DNA of 64,000 nt, from positions 1 through 64,000 of the forward strand of contig JARLHA010000026.1 in assembly GCA_031292485.1 (NCBI GenBank), read 5' to 3'. Position numbers and translations under genes: made by a program. This stretch comes from Mucilaginibacter sp. GTDB taxonomy: Bacteria > Bacteroidota > Bacteroidia > Sphingobacteriales > Sphingobacteriaceae. Positions 51,677 through 60,622 of this stretch are shown here, in pieces (within the stretch, counting starts at the first letter, position 1; every line of letters starts with the position of its first letter). The notes under the pieces were generated by a model, which saw only the letters and a list, made by a program, of their open reading frames with translations, had not been told where the DNA came from and ran no database searches.

Positions 51677-52864
51677 ATGCCCACCCTCCGACAGCTATTT
51701 TTAGCCAATAACGCGCAAACAACCGATTTTCCGCTTTTGCTTGAATTTGAGCGGGCAGAAGGTGTTTATATGTTTGATAAACAGGGCAGGGCATTTATCG
51801 ACCTGATTTCTGGAATCGGCGTAAGCAACCTGGGCCATAGTCACCCTTACGTGATTAATGCCATAAAAGAGCAGCTGGATAAATACATGCACCTGATGGT
51901 GTACGGCGAGTACGTGCAAACGCCGCAGGTACGTTATGCCGAAAAACTTATTTCCATATTACCCGAAAGTTTGCAATCTGTTTATTTTACAAATTCAGGC
52001 GCCGAGGCGGTTGAAGGGGCATTAAAATTAGCCAAAAGATTTACCGGCAGGCGGCAGATCATCGCTTTTCATCATTCGTATCACGGCAGTACCCATGGCG
52101 CTTTAAGTGTTATGGGCAACGAGGAATTTAAGCAGGCCTACAGGCCGCTATTACCCGGGGTGAATTTTATCCAGTTTAATCAGGTGGCTGATCTTGACCA
52201 GGTAAATGATCAAACTGCATGTGTAATTGTTGAAACGGTGCAGGGCGAAGCCGGCATACAGGTGCCCGATATCACTTATATGCAGGCTTTGCGCAATCGT
52301 TGTGATGAAACGGGCACACTTTTAATTTTAGACGAGATACAGGCCGCCTTTGGCCGTACCGGTAAACTCTTTGCGTTTGAGCATTTTGGTATAGTGCCTG
52401 ATATACTTTTGCTTGCCAAAGCAATGGGCGGGGGAATGCCCCTGGGGGCTTTTATTGCGTCACACCATATCATGTCGGCCTTGAAAGAAAACCCAATACT
52501 GGGCCATTTAACCACGTTTGGCGGCCACCCGGTATGCTGCTCAGCCGGACTTGCCGCGCTGGAGGTGCTGATCAATGAAAATTTGATTGCCACCGTTGCC
52601 GAAAAGGACGCGCTGTTCAGAAAACTTTTGGTTCACCCTCAAATAAAAGCCATTCGCGGAAAAGGGTTGATGCTGGCAGTTGAGTTTGAAAGCTTCGAAC
52701 TAAATAAAAAAATAATAGACCGCTGTATTGAAAACGGCGTGATTACCGATTGGTTTTTACATTGCAGCAATGCCATGCGGATAGCGCCGCCGCTAATTAT
52801 TACCCCCGCGCAAATTGAACAAGCGTGCGAAGTTGTTTTGGAGGCGATACAATATTGCTGCTAA
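51677..52864 (+). CDS. Class III (acetylornithine/GABA-type) aminotransferase
   Basis: 395 residues, PLP-dependent. GIGVSNLGHSHP near the N-terminus, the PLP-stacking YFTNSGAEAVEGALKLA, ILDEIQAAFGRTGKLFAFEH, and the Schiff-base lysine in LLLAKAMGGGMPLGAF (about residue 250) are conserved. The order fits the acetylornithine/4-aminobutyrate group; the exact substrate cannot be told. It is monocistronic. The 230-bp gap after it holds no feature I can support. Confidence 0.9.
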   Translation: MPTLRQLFLANNAQTTDFPLLLEFERAEGVYMFDKQGRAFIDLISGIGVSNLGHSHPYVINAIKEQLDKYMHLMVYGEYVQTPQVRYAEKLISILPESLQSVYFTNSGAEAVEGALKLAKRFTGRRQIIAFHHSYHGSTHGALSVMGNEEFKQAYRPLLPGVNFIQFNQVADLDQVNDQTACVIVETVQGEAGIQVPDITYMQALRNRCDETGTLLILDEIQAAFGRTGKLFAFEHFGIVPDILLLAKAMGGGMPLGAFIASHHIMSALKENPILGHLTTFGGHPVCCSAGLAALEVLINENLIATVAEKDALFRKLLVHPQIKAIRGKGLMLAVEFESFELNKKIIDRCIENGVITDWFLHCSNAMRIAPPLIITPAQIEQACEVVLEAIQYCC

Positions 52865-53094
52865 CGTGCAGGCGGGTCAATCAGTACCGTTTCTTTACTA
52901 ATTAGAGTTCCCTCTCCATGATTTTACTTCTAATTAAATTTACCGATTTATAACAATCAGCTGATTTCTTGTAAAACCAGCTTTATGGGCAATTTTTAGC
53001 ACCTCGTTTGTCAATAATTAAATCTTAATGTTTAGGAGAATTAAACAATTAATTAAAAAATCTGTTGCTATTGAAAAGCGTCTGCAAAAGCCAT

Positions 53095-55371
53095 ATGAAA
53101 ATAGCATATATATCCACCTATCCTCCCCGCGAATGCGGTATAGCCACATTTAATCAAAATTTAATGCGGGCAATTAATGCCAATTTTCCCGGGCGCGCGT
53201 CATTAAGCAATGGCGGTTTTGTGGTGGCTTTAAATGACTCGGAGAATATGCAGGAGTACGAATATCCTCCTGAAGTGAAGTATGTCATCAGGCAAAATCA
53301 TCAAAAAGATTATATCCGTGCGGCAAATTATATCAATACGAGTGTTGCGGATACCTGTATCCTGGAGCATGAGTTTGGCATTTATGGCGGTGAAAGCGGC
53401 ATTTATATTTTACCCTTACTTAACCGGCTGGAAAAACCGCTGATCTCTATATTGCATACGGTATTAAAAGATCCGAGCTATGTACAAAGGGTTATTATCA
53501 GGGAAATAGCCGAGCAATCGGCTAAAGTAATTGTAATGAGCCAACGGGCAGTTGAGTTTTTAACCAGTATCTATGACATTCCTGCCGAAAAAATTCAGAT
53601 CATTGAACACGGCGTGCCGGATGTGGAAGCGAGCGCAGAAAACCCGGTAAAAAATTTGAGCCAGTTTAAAAACCACCGCGTGCTGTTAACTTTTGGCTTA
53701 ATAAGCCGCAATAAGGGACTGGAAACGGTGATCAGGGCATTGCCTAAGATTGTAGAAACCCATCCCGATGTAATGTATGTAGTATTGGGTAATACCCATC
53801 CGGGTGTAATTAAAAATTCAGGCGAAGAGTACCGCGACCACTTAAAAACACTAGCCGCCCAATTGGGAGTATCCAAACACCTCAGTTTTATAAACAAATT
53901 TGTATCGGAGGAAGAATTGGTAAATTATCTGACGGCCACCGAAGTATATGTAACCCCATACCTGAACGAGGCGCAAATCACCAGCGGAACGTTGTCTTAT
54001 GCGGTAGGGGCCGGGGCGGCAGTGGTCTCAACACCGTACTGGCATGCTACAGAACTATTGGCGAATAACAGGGGGCGTTTGTTTGATTTTAAAAATGCCG
54101 AAGCATTGGCTGATACGTTAAATGAACTGCTTGACCAGGAGAGGGTACTTAACGAACTGAAAAAAAATGCTTACGCTTACGGCCTGCATTTACGCTGGCC
54201 CGTAATAGGCGCCGAATTTATAAGGGTAGCCCAGGAGGCTTGCGTTAATCATGATTTCAGGGACAAAATTTTAAAGAACAGTATTGTTGATCCGGAAATT
54301 ATGCCAAAATTCAGTTTAACGCATGTACTGCGTTTAACTGATGATACAGGTATTGTTCAGCATGCCAAATATGGCATCCCCAATTTAAAAGAAGGGTATT
54401 GCCTTGATGATAATTCCCGGGCGCTTATTATGGCCCTGATGGCTTACCAGCGCAGTAAAAGCAAGGAGGCTTTTGAGCTTTTGCCTATCTATTTAAGTTT
54501 TATCCACTATATGCAAACGGATGACGGCAACTTCCGTAACTTTTTAAGTTTTAACCGCCAGTACCTTGATGAGGTAGGTTCCGAAGATTCATTCGGCAGG
54601 ACAATATGGGCATTGGGTTATTTAATAGGTTGCGCGGCCAGTAATTCATACCGCGAGTTTGCCGTTGAGCTTTTTCACCGGTCGTTTCCGCATTTTAAAG
54701 CGTTAAAGCATTTAAGGGGCATGGCAAATACCATCATCGGGATAAGTTTATACCTGCAGGCGGTACCCGGCGATGAAGGAATGATAATTGAATTGAACAG
54801 GTTAACGCAGCCTTTATTGGATGCTTATGAAAGCAATCAGGCCGAAGACTGGCAGTGGTTTGAAGAAAAAATGACCTATGATAATGCTATACTTCCATTA
54901 GCGCTTTTACACTCATGTGAAATAACCGGGAACGAAAAAGCGAGGAAGACCGCTTTAAAAGCGATGGCATTTTTAGACAAATTAACCCTATCCCACGGTT
55001 ATTTAAGCCCGGTCGGTAATGATGGATGGTACTTTCGTGGGGGGGCTTTCCCCGCTTTTGACCAGCAAGCCATTGAAACCATGGCGATGGTGATGATGCA
55101 TTTTCAGGCGTATAAAATATTCCGTACGCCGCAATATATCGAGAAAATGTTTTTGTGCTATAAATGGTTCCTGGGCGAAAATACGCTGAGGGCACCCCTG
55201 TATGATCATGAAACAAAAGGTTGCTGCGATGGCTTATTGCCAACCGGTATTAACCGCAACCAGGGTGCCGAAAGTACCCTTGCTTACCTTGTATCGCATT
55301 TAACAGTATTAAAGGCTTTTGAATTAGAATATGAATACAACAAACCCGGCCAGTTATTTGAAACTTGTTAA
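53095..55371 (+). CDS. GT4 glycosyltransferase with C-terminal helical domain
   Basis: 758 residues from ATG 53095. The N-terminal ~390 residues are a GT-B glycosyltransferase of family 4 (MKIAYISTYPPRECGIATFN, FGLISRNKGLETVIRALP, YVTPYLNEAQITSG near the donor site). The remaining ~370 residues are an alpha/alpha-toroid-like helical region (LPIYLSFIHYMQTDDGNFRN, HLRGMANTIIGISLYLQAV). The fused helical domain may hold or cut the acceptor glycan (inference). The next gene starts at the base after its stop. Confidence 0.85.
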   Translation: MKIAYISTYPPRECGIATFNQNLMRAINANFPGRASLSNGGFVVALNDSENMQEYEYPPEVKYVIRQNHQKDYIRAANYINTSVADTCILEHEFGIYGGESGIYILPLLNRLEKPLISILHTVLKDPSYVQRVIIREIAEQSAKVIVMSQRAVEFLTSIYDIPAEKIQIIEHGVPDVEASAENPVKNLSQFKNHRVLLTFGLISRNKGLETVIRALPKIVETHPDVMYVVLGNTHPGVIKNSGEEYRDHLKTLAAQLGVSKHLSFINKFVSEEELVNYLTATEVYVTPYLNEAQITSGTLSYAVGAGAAVVSTPYWHATELLANNRGRLFDFKNAEALADTLNELLDQERVLNELKKNAYAYGLHLRWPVIGAEFIRVAQEACVNHDFRDKILKNSIVDPEIMPKFSLTHVLRLTDDTGIVQHAKYGIPNLKEGYCLDDNSRALIMALMAYQRSKSKEAFELLPIYLSFIHYMQTDDGNFRNFLSFNRQYLDEVGSEDSFGRTIWALGYLIGCAASNSYREFAVELFHRSFPHFKALKHLRGMANTIIGISLYLQAVPGDEGMIIELNRLTQPLLDAYESNQAEDWQWFEEKMTYDNAILPLALLHSCEITGNEKARKTALKAMAFLDKLTLSHGYLSPVGNDGWYFRGGAFPAFDQQAIETMAMVMMHFQAYKIFRTPQYIEKMFLCYKWFLGENTLRAPLYDHETKGCCDGLLPTGINRNQGAESTLAYLVSHLTVLKAFELEYEYNKPGQLFETC

Positions 55372-56379
55372 ATGAAAGTAGCTGTATTAGCGCCGGTTGC
55401 CTGGCGTACACCGCCAAGGCATTACGGGCCCTGGGAGCAGGTAGCTTCGAACATAACCGAGGGGCTGGTGAAATTGGGCATTGATGTCACCCTGTTCGCT
55501 ACCGGTGATTCGGTAACTTCGGGTAAGCTCTTCAGTATTTGTGACGCAGGTTATGAAGAGGACCGGACACAGGATGCTAAAGTGTTGGAATGTATGCACA
55601 TTAGTAATCTGGTTGAACGGGCCGGGGATTTTGACATCATTCATAATAATTTTGATTTTTTGCCGCTAACTTACTCGGCATTGGTTAAAACGCCGTTTAT
55701 TACCACTATTCACGGTTTTTCATCTCCACGGATCATCCCGGTGTACAAAAAATACAATGCTAAGGGGCATTACGTTTCTATTAGTAATGCCGACAGGAGC
55801 CCGGAGCTTAAGTATCTGGCCACGGTTTATAACGGATTAAATATTAAACATTTTGAATTTAACGATAAGCCCAGGGATTACCTTTTATATTTTGGCAGGA
55901 TACATCCCGATAAAGGCACCGCCGAAGCCATCGCAATTGCTAAAAAAAGTAAACGAAAGCTACTTATTGCGGGCCTGGTACAGGATCATACCTACTTTAA
56001 AGAGAAAATTGAACCGGAACTAAATTCAACAATAGTATACGTGGGAAATGCCGAACCGAACCAGCGCAACGAGCTTTTAAAAAACGCTTATGCCTTGCTC
56101 CATCCTATCAATTTTGATGAGCCTTTTGGTATGAGCGTTGCTGAAGCGATGCTTTGCGGTACGCCGGTAATCGCGTTTAACAGGGGCTCGATGCCCGAAC
56201 TGATCCTGCATGAAAAAACAGGGTTCCTGGTAAATAATATAGATAAAGCCGTTGAAGCTGTTGAAAATATTAAACTTATTAAACGTAAAGATTGCCATGC
56301 ATGGGCATCCACCAGGTTTTCTGCCGAAAAAATGGTGGATGGGTATTTAAAGCTTTATAAAAAGATATTAGCTAAATAG
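55372..56379 (+). CDS. GT4 glycosyltransferase
   Basis: 335 residues, GT-B fold. MKVAVLAPVAWRTPPRHYGP, TTIHGFSSPRIIPVYKKYN, YFGRIHPDKGTAEAIAIAKK and ALLHPINFDEPFGMSVAEAM show family 4 with the donor-binding E-x7-E-like motif. Its ATG follows directly after the stop of the previous GT4 gene, so the two are co-translated. With the convergent GH130 gene it forms a possible mannan-type glycan locus. Confidence 0.9.
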   Translation: MKVAVLAPVAWRTPPRHYGPWEQVASNITEGLVKLGIDVTLFATGDSVTSGKLFSICDAGYEEDRTQDAKVLECMHISNLVERAGDFDIIHNNFDFLPLTYSALVKTPFITTIHGFSSPRIIPVYKKYNAKGHYVSISNADRSPELKYLATVYNGLNIKHFEFNDKPRDYLLYFGRIHPDKGTAEAIAIAKKSKRKLLIAGLVQDHTYFKEKIEPELNSTIVYVGNAEPNQRNELLKNAYALLHPINFDEPFGMSVAEAMLCGTPVIAFNRGSMPELILHEKTGFLVNNIDKAVEAVENIKLIKRKDCHAWASTRFSAEKMVDGYLKLYKKILAK

Positions 56380-56393
56380 TGCACCAGGTGAAA

Positions 56394-57860
56394 CTAACCC
56401 TTATCTGAAATCAATTTGCCCACAAGGTCAGCCAGATCAACTTCAGCAAAAGCACTGGATGAATCGGATACCCCGTATGGAATGATTAATTTACCATTAT
56501 GAACGATGGAGCCGCAGGAATACAATACATTGGGTACATAACCTTCGCGTTCATCGCTGTTTGGTATCAGCAGCGGTTCCTTTAGCCGGCCAATTTCAAC
56601 TCCGGGATCATCAAGTTTAAATAAGCTGGCGCCCAGTACATACCTGCGCATCGGGCCAACGCCGTGGGTAATTACTATCCATCCATGCTCGGTTTCAATA
56701 GGCGAACCGCAATTGCCTATTTGTATAAATTCCCAGGTGAATTTTGGTTCCTGCAATAAAATCGGTTTTTCCCATATATTGATATTGTCAGAATACATGA
56801 TGTAATTGTTGCAGCCATCGATGCGGGACATCATCACGTATTTGCCGTTTATCTTACGGGGGAATAAGGCCAGGTTTTTATTTTGAGCACCGTCGCCATA
56901 TAATGGCATCATTTTAAAGGTAACAAAATCCGTTGTTTGCAGTAGTTTTGGCATAATCAACGATCCGTCGTACGCGGTATAAGTTGCGTAATACGTAACG
57001 CTGCCATCATCATGTCTGAAACTTACGAAACGGGCATCTTCAATTCCTTTGCGTTCATATTCAGATATCGGAAAAATAACCCTGTCGGATATATCGGTAT
57101 CTAATGAAAAAACGATTTCATAATAGGAGTCGGCCAGCCATAATATCTTGTCGTACTCCAATTTTTTCATATCATCCTCCTGCAATTTTTCTGAATCAAT
57201 AATGATGCTGCGCAGGTTGGAGTATTCAAAATGCGAATCGAGTTTCGATTCCAGGTCCTTTAATATGGCTACGTTTGTTTGGGTTACAACGGCTTTATTG
57301 AAAAATAATTTCCGGTTATAGATGGCATTTCTAACAATTTCAGCTTCATCAATGTAGTTTCCGGCGGGCAGAACAGTAATTTCATTATTCTGATCAATTA
57401 ATGCCCTCCTGAAAGTAATCGAAGAAATATGGCCTTCGCCAACTGCCCTGAAACTGATGATCACCCTTTTGTGGCCTTCCTGTAATTCGGTCTGGTCGGG
57501 GTCTTCAACTATCGAAGGGTTAAAAAACGCGGCAGATTCGATAGAATATTCATGGGTAAAGTAAGAGCCGATAAGTAACCTTCGATAATCAGTTAAGTGC
57601 TTATATTCAATGTTGAGCTCCGTAAAAAGTGGTTTTAACTTATCGCAGTTGCGGCTAAAAACGCGGGTTATATTCCTGTGCCGCTTTGAATATTCCTGTA
57701 GCAATGGCGAGAGTATGCCAAATACGGTCTCCTCATCAAGGGCCATTACTCTTTTGATCAGTTCCTTTGAACGGTCGTTCCCGATAAAAAAGAATCTTGC
57801 AATAACGCGCTTCGGATCAGGGTTTATTCTTATTGGTTTACGCTCAACAAAAAGTCTCAT
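56394..57860 (-). CDS. GH130-family phosphorylase/hydrolase
   Basis: 488 residues with a five-bladed beta-propeller pattern. GIEDARFVSFRHDDGSVTYY, NKNLALFPRKINGKYVMMSR and LIIPYGVSDSSSAFAEVDLA are GH130 signatures. GH130 enzymes phosphorolyse or hydrolyse beta-mannosides, with the Asp of EDAR as key acid. An N-terminal ~110-residue extension precedes the propeller. It is convergent with the second GT4 gene (14 bp between stops). Confidence 0.85.
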   Translation of the reverse strand: MRLFVERKPIRINPDPKRVIARFFFIGNDRSKELIKRVMALDEETVFGILSPLLQEYSKRHRNITRVFSRNCDKLKPLFTELNIEYKHLTDYRRLLIGSYFTHEYSIESAAFFNPSIVEDPDQTELQEGHKRVIISFRAVGEGHISSITFRRALIDQNNEITVLPAGNYIDEAEIVRNAIYNRKLFFNKAVVTQTNVAILKDLESKLDSHFEYSNLRSIIIDSEKLQEDDMKKLEYDKILWLADSYYEIVFSLDTDISDRVIFPISEYERKGIEDARFVSFRHDDGSVTYYATYTAYDGSLIMPKLLQTTDFVTFKMMPLYGDGAQNKNLALFPRKINGKYVMMSRIDGCNNYIMYSDNINIWEKPILLQEPKFTWEFIQIGNCGSPIETEHGWIVITHGVGPMRRYVLGASLFKLDDPGVEIGRLKEPLLIPNSDEREGYVPNVLYSCGSIVHNGKLIIPYGVSDSSSAFAEVDLADLVGKLISDKG

Positions 57861-57922
57861 AATTTTTATACTTATATACTTAACGGAAGGTATCCGGAAT
57901 TGATTGCATTAAATTTGATTTC

Positions 57923-58006
57923 AGGTTGATTAAGTAAGTAGTGATATTTAAGTTATGGTGATGATTAAAAACCTAATCCAACTTAATCAACCACTCACTA
58001 ATCACA
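57923..58006. repeat. GTTGATTAAG-word inverted pair
   Basis: Left arm 57923-57940 (GGTTGATTAAGTAAGTAG) and right arm 57971-58006 (CCTAATCCAACTTAATCAAC...). The right arm overlaps the last codons of the DUF58 gene. Confidence 0.65.
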
Positions 58007-58919
58007 CCATCTTATTCCTTTTAATGAGGTATTCTTTTAAAACGTTTTGATAGCCATCTTCAATATAGGCATCTATAATGTCTATATGATATTGGGCGCA
58101 TTTCAGCTCCAGTTCGTGGTGGTATTTTTGCAGGGCCGATTGATAGGATTCTCTTATTTTATTGGGGTGTACCTTTACCTGCTCGCCGCTCTCGATATCG
58201 ATGAAATGATGCGGGCGGTTATCGAAGTTAAAATCATATTCTGTTTGCTTATCGCATACATTAAAAATAATTACTTCGTGCTTGCTGTATTTTAAGTGCT
58301 GTATGGCAGCAAACAGGGCCTGCAGTTTTTCCGGATTGAGGCTGTTTTCGAGCATGTCGCTAAAAATAATCACCATTGACCGTTGGTGGATCTGCCCGGC
58401 AACCTGGTGCAGCACCTTTGTAATATTGGTAATTGTATTTACTTTAGGCTGGTTGTAGGCTTTTTCAAGCTCAGCATACAGGTAAAAAAGATGGGTATTG
58501 GTTGATTTTACCTGGCTGATCCAATCCAGCTTATCCGAAAATGTACACAAGCCAAAAGCGTCGCGTTGTTTTTTAAACAGGTACATCAATGATGCAATGG
58601 CGTAAACCGAAAACTGAAGTTTATTGATCCCTTTTTCGGGGAAGTTCATAGAGGAGGAGGTATCCAGCAGCAAATAACAGCGAAGATTGGTTTCCTCTTC
58701 AAACTGTTTTACAAAAAGTTTATCGGTGCGGGCGAGCAATTTCCAGTCGATATTTTTTACCGATTCGCCGCTGTTGTATAAACGATGTTCGGCAAACTCC
58801 ACAGAAAAACCATGAAAGGGACTTTGGTGAAGGCCGGTGATAAAACCTTCAACCACCTGGCGTGCCAGTAGCTCAAGGTTGGCCAATTGCCTTATTTCCT
58901 GGTCTTCCTTTAATTGCAT
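58002..58919 (-). CDS. DUF58-domain protein
   Basis: 305 residues from ATG 58919; the longer frame to 59030 reads through a hairpin repeat and is rejected. The DUF58 signature GESVKNIDWKLLARTDKLFV is near the N-terminus, and LLLDTSSSMNF (a MIDAS-like DxSxS) starts a von Willebrand A-type domain. DUF58 proteins usually work with MoxR AAA+ ATPases; none is visible here, so the partner is elsewhere. Confidence 0.88.
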   Translation of the reverse strand: MQLKEDQEIRQLANLELLARQVVEGFITGLHQSPFHGFSVEFAEHRLYNSGESVKNIDWKLLARTDKLFVKQFEEETNLRCYLLLDTSSSMNFPEKGINKLQFSVYAIASLMYLFKKQRDAFGLCTFSDKLDWISQVKSTNTHLFYLYAELEKAYNQPKVNTITNITKVLHQVAGQIHQRSMVIIFSDMLENSLNPEKLQALFAAIQHLKYSKHEVIIFNVCDKQTEYDFNFDNRPHHFIDIESGEQVKVHPNKIRESYQSALQKYHHELELKCAQYHIDIIDAYIEDGYQNVLKEYLIKRNKMV

Positions 58920-58987
58920 ATTGTTTTTTTCGATTGCACTGACTACGTTTCCATTAAATAACTTGAGTTCGAGATAAAAAACCTTTA

Positions 58988-59137
58988 CCCCGCCACATGG
59001 CGGACTACCACTTTTTAGCACGACGTTCAAATTTTATTTTTGCCGCGTCAGCGGCTACCCAATTCGCGAAGGGTAGCCACTAACGTGGCAATTATCTTTG
59101 GTATTTAGTTTCTACAAAGCGGTAGCCCCGATGGGGC
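58988..59137. repeat. Cluster of GGTAG-headed hairpins (REP/BIME-like)
   Basis: Four short hairpins each begin with GGTAG: minus strand 58988-59009 (GGTAGTCCGCCATGTGGCGG), minus 59043-59060 (GGTAGCCGCTGACGCGGC), plus 59072-59089 (GGTAGCCACTAACGTGGC), plus 59121-59137 (GGTAGCCCCGATGGGGC). The stems differ but the head is the same, as in REP sequences with a GTAG foot. Confidence 0.75.
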
Positions 59138-59206
59138 ATACTATAATGTTATTCAATTCTTATTTCGAACTCACGATAAATAATATTTCTGATTGCAATA
59201 TAAACG

Positions 59207-59245
59207 AAAACACCGATGTTATTTATATTTAACATCGGTGTTTTT
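59207..59245. terminator. Bidirectional terminator hairpin after trxA
   Basis: Arms AACACCGATGTT and AACATCGGTGTT around an AT-rich loop, with A-run and T-run at the two ends, about 65 bp after the trxA stop. Confidence 0.85.
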
Positions 59246-59310
59246 GTATACGATTCAATTTATTCGCCGTAAACCGGTGAAATCGATTATAAATCGGTGT
59301 AATCCTAATA

Positions 59311-59628
59311 TTATAGTTGTGCGGTCAATTTACCTGCAAGAACAGATTTTGGAACTGCGCCGATTTGTTTATCAACAATTTCGCCATTTTTAAAGAATAA
59401 AAGGGCTGGTATATTACGGATACCAAATTTCATTGATATACCAGGGTTGTTATCTACATTTACTTTTCCTACAACCGCCTTGCCTTCATATTCTTTTGCA
59501 ATTTCTTCTACTACCGGTCCAACCATTCTACATGGTCCGCACCATTCTGCCCAAAAATCAACAAGAACGGGTTTATCAGATTTAAGGACGAGTTCGTCAA
59601 AGTTTGCATCAGTTATTTCTAAAGCCAT
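59311..59628 (-). CDS. trxA: Thioredoxin
   Basis: 105 residues. The active site is WAEWCGPCRM with Cys30 and Cys33. FGIRNIPALLFFKNG carries the conserved cis-proline. It keeps cytoplasmic proteins reduced and serves Bcp and the ArsC reductases in this window. It has its own promoter and terminator. Confidence 0.96.
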   Translation of the reverse strand: MALEITDANFDELVLKSDKPVLVDFWAEWCGPCRMVGPVVEEIAKEYEGKAVVGKVNVDNNPGISMKFGIRNIPALLFFKNGEIVDKQIGAVPKSVLAGKLTAQL

Positions 59629-59657
59629 GATTTTAATTTTTTAAATTTTTTGTGTTA

Positions 59658-59689
59658 CAAATATATACTATTCAAATAGCTTGCCGCAA
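59658..59689 (-). promoter_or_regulatory. trxA promoter
   Basis: On the minus strand TATATTTG (59658-59665), preceded 21 bp upstream by TTG (59687-59689). Confidence 0.55.
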
Positions 59690-59789
59690 TTGTTGACCTG
59701 ACAATATGACAATTAAATTATCCCCAATCTGCCGTTATTAACACTGTGATACTGTGTTGACAAAGTGAGCCATGTTTTAATGAACCATA

Positions 59790-59826
59790 CTTAAATCCGA
59801 AATCGAAATTCCGAAATCCGAAATTC
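59790..59826. repeat. CCGAAATC-word array
   Basis: A degenerate tandem of AAATCCGAAATCGAAATTCC words before gldA. Related words lie at 33293-33335 and, inverted, at 27732-27760. Confidence 0.65.
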
Positions 59827-59843
59827 TCACTTACATTTACAGC

Positions 59844-60551
59844 ATGAGTATCCTTGTTGAATCATTAACAAAAGTTTACGGTGCACAAAAGGCTGTGGAT
59901 GATATCAGTTTTAGTGCAAATCCGGGCGTGCTGGGCTTTTTGGGGCCAAATGGCGCGGGTAAATCAACCACGATGAAGATCATCACCACTTTTATCCCGC
60001 AAACAGCGGGTAAGGTGTCGGTTTGCGGGTATGATGTTGAACAGCAGCCACAGGAAGTAAAACGGAATATTGGTTACCTGCCCGAAAGTAACCCGCTTTA
60101 CCTGGATATGTATGTAAGGGAATCAATGGGGTTTATTGCATCGGTTCACCAAATGAAGTCGCCTCAAAAAAGGATCGATGAGATCATTGAACAAACCGGG
60201 CTTGGGCCGGAACAGCATAAAAAGATAGGCCAGCTATCCAAAGGCTACCGGCAGCGGGTAGGGCTGGCACAAGCTATGATCCACGATCCGCAGGTTTTAA
60301 TCATGGATGAACCTACCTCCGGCCTCGACCCCAACCAGTTAATAGGCATCCGCCAGCTGATCCTCGACCTGGGAAAAACAAAAACAGTTATCCTGTCAAC
60401 CCACATTATGCAGGAAGTGGAGGCTGTTTGCGACCATGTGATTATCATCAATAAAGGCAAAATTGTGGCTGATGATACATTGAGTGGCTTGAGGGATAAA
60501 AATGACGGTAAAACACTGGAAAATATTTTTATAGGGTTGACGAATGGGTGA
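59844..60551 (+). CDS. gldA: Gliding-motility ABC transporter ATP-binding protein
   Basis: 235 residues. Walker A GPNGAGKSTTMK, the signature region LSKGYRQRVGLAQAMI, Walker B VLIMDEPTSGLDPNQ and the switch His in ILSTHIMQEVEAVC are all intact. It matches GldA, the ATPase that works with GldF and GldG in Bacteroidota. The fused gldFG gene is on the same strand about 1.4 kb on, separated by two other genes. Function in actual gliding versus general export is uncertain. Confidence 0.9.
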   Translation: MSILVESLTKVYGAQKAVDDISFSANPGVLGFLGPNGAGKSTTMKIITTFIPQTAGKVSVCGYDVEQQPQEVKRNIGYLPESNPLYLDMYVRESMGFIASVHQMKSPQKRIDEIIEQTGLGPEQHKKIGQLSKGYRQRVGLAQAMIHDPQVLIMDEPTSGLDPNQLIGIRQLILDLGKTKTVILSTHIMQEVEAVCDHVIIINKGKIVADDTLSGLRDKNDGKTLENIFIGLTNG

Positions 60552-60603
60552 TAGTTGTAGAGGTTGTAATGAGTTGTAAATGTTATGAGTGGTTGTAAAT
60601 TAG
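60545..60603 (+). repeat. GGTTGTAATG-word array
   Basis: A one-sided degenerate tandem of GTTGTAAATGTTATGAG words between gldA and the ORF6N gene, similar to 42310-42335. Confidence 0.6.
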
Positions 60604-60622
60604 CAGAACGAACTTTCGAAAG

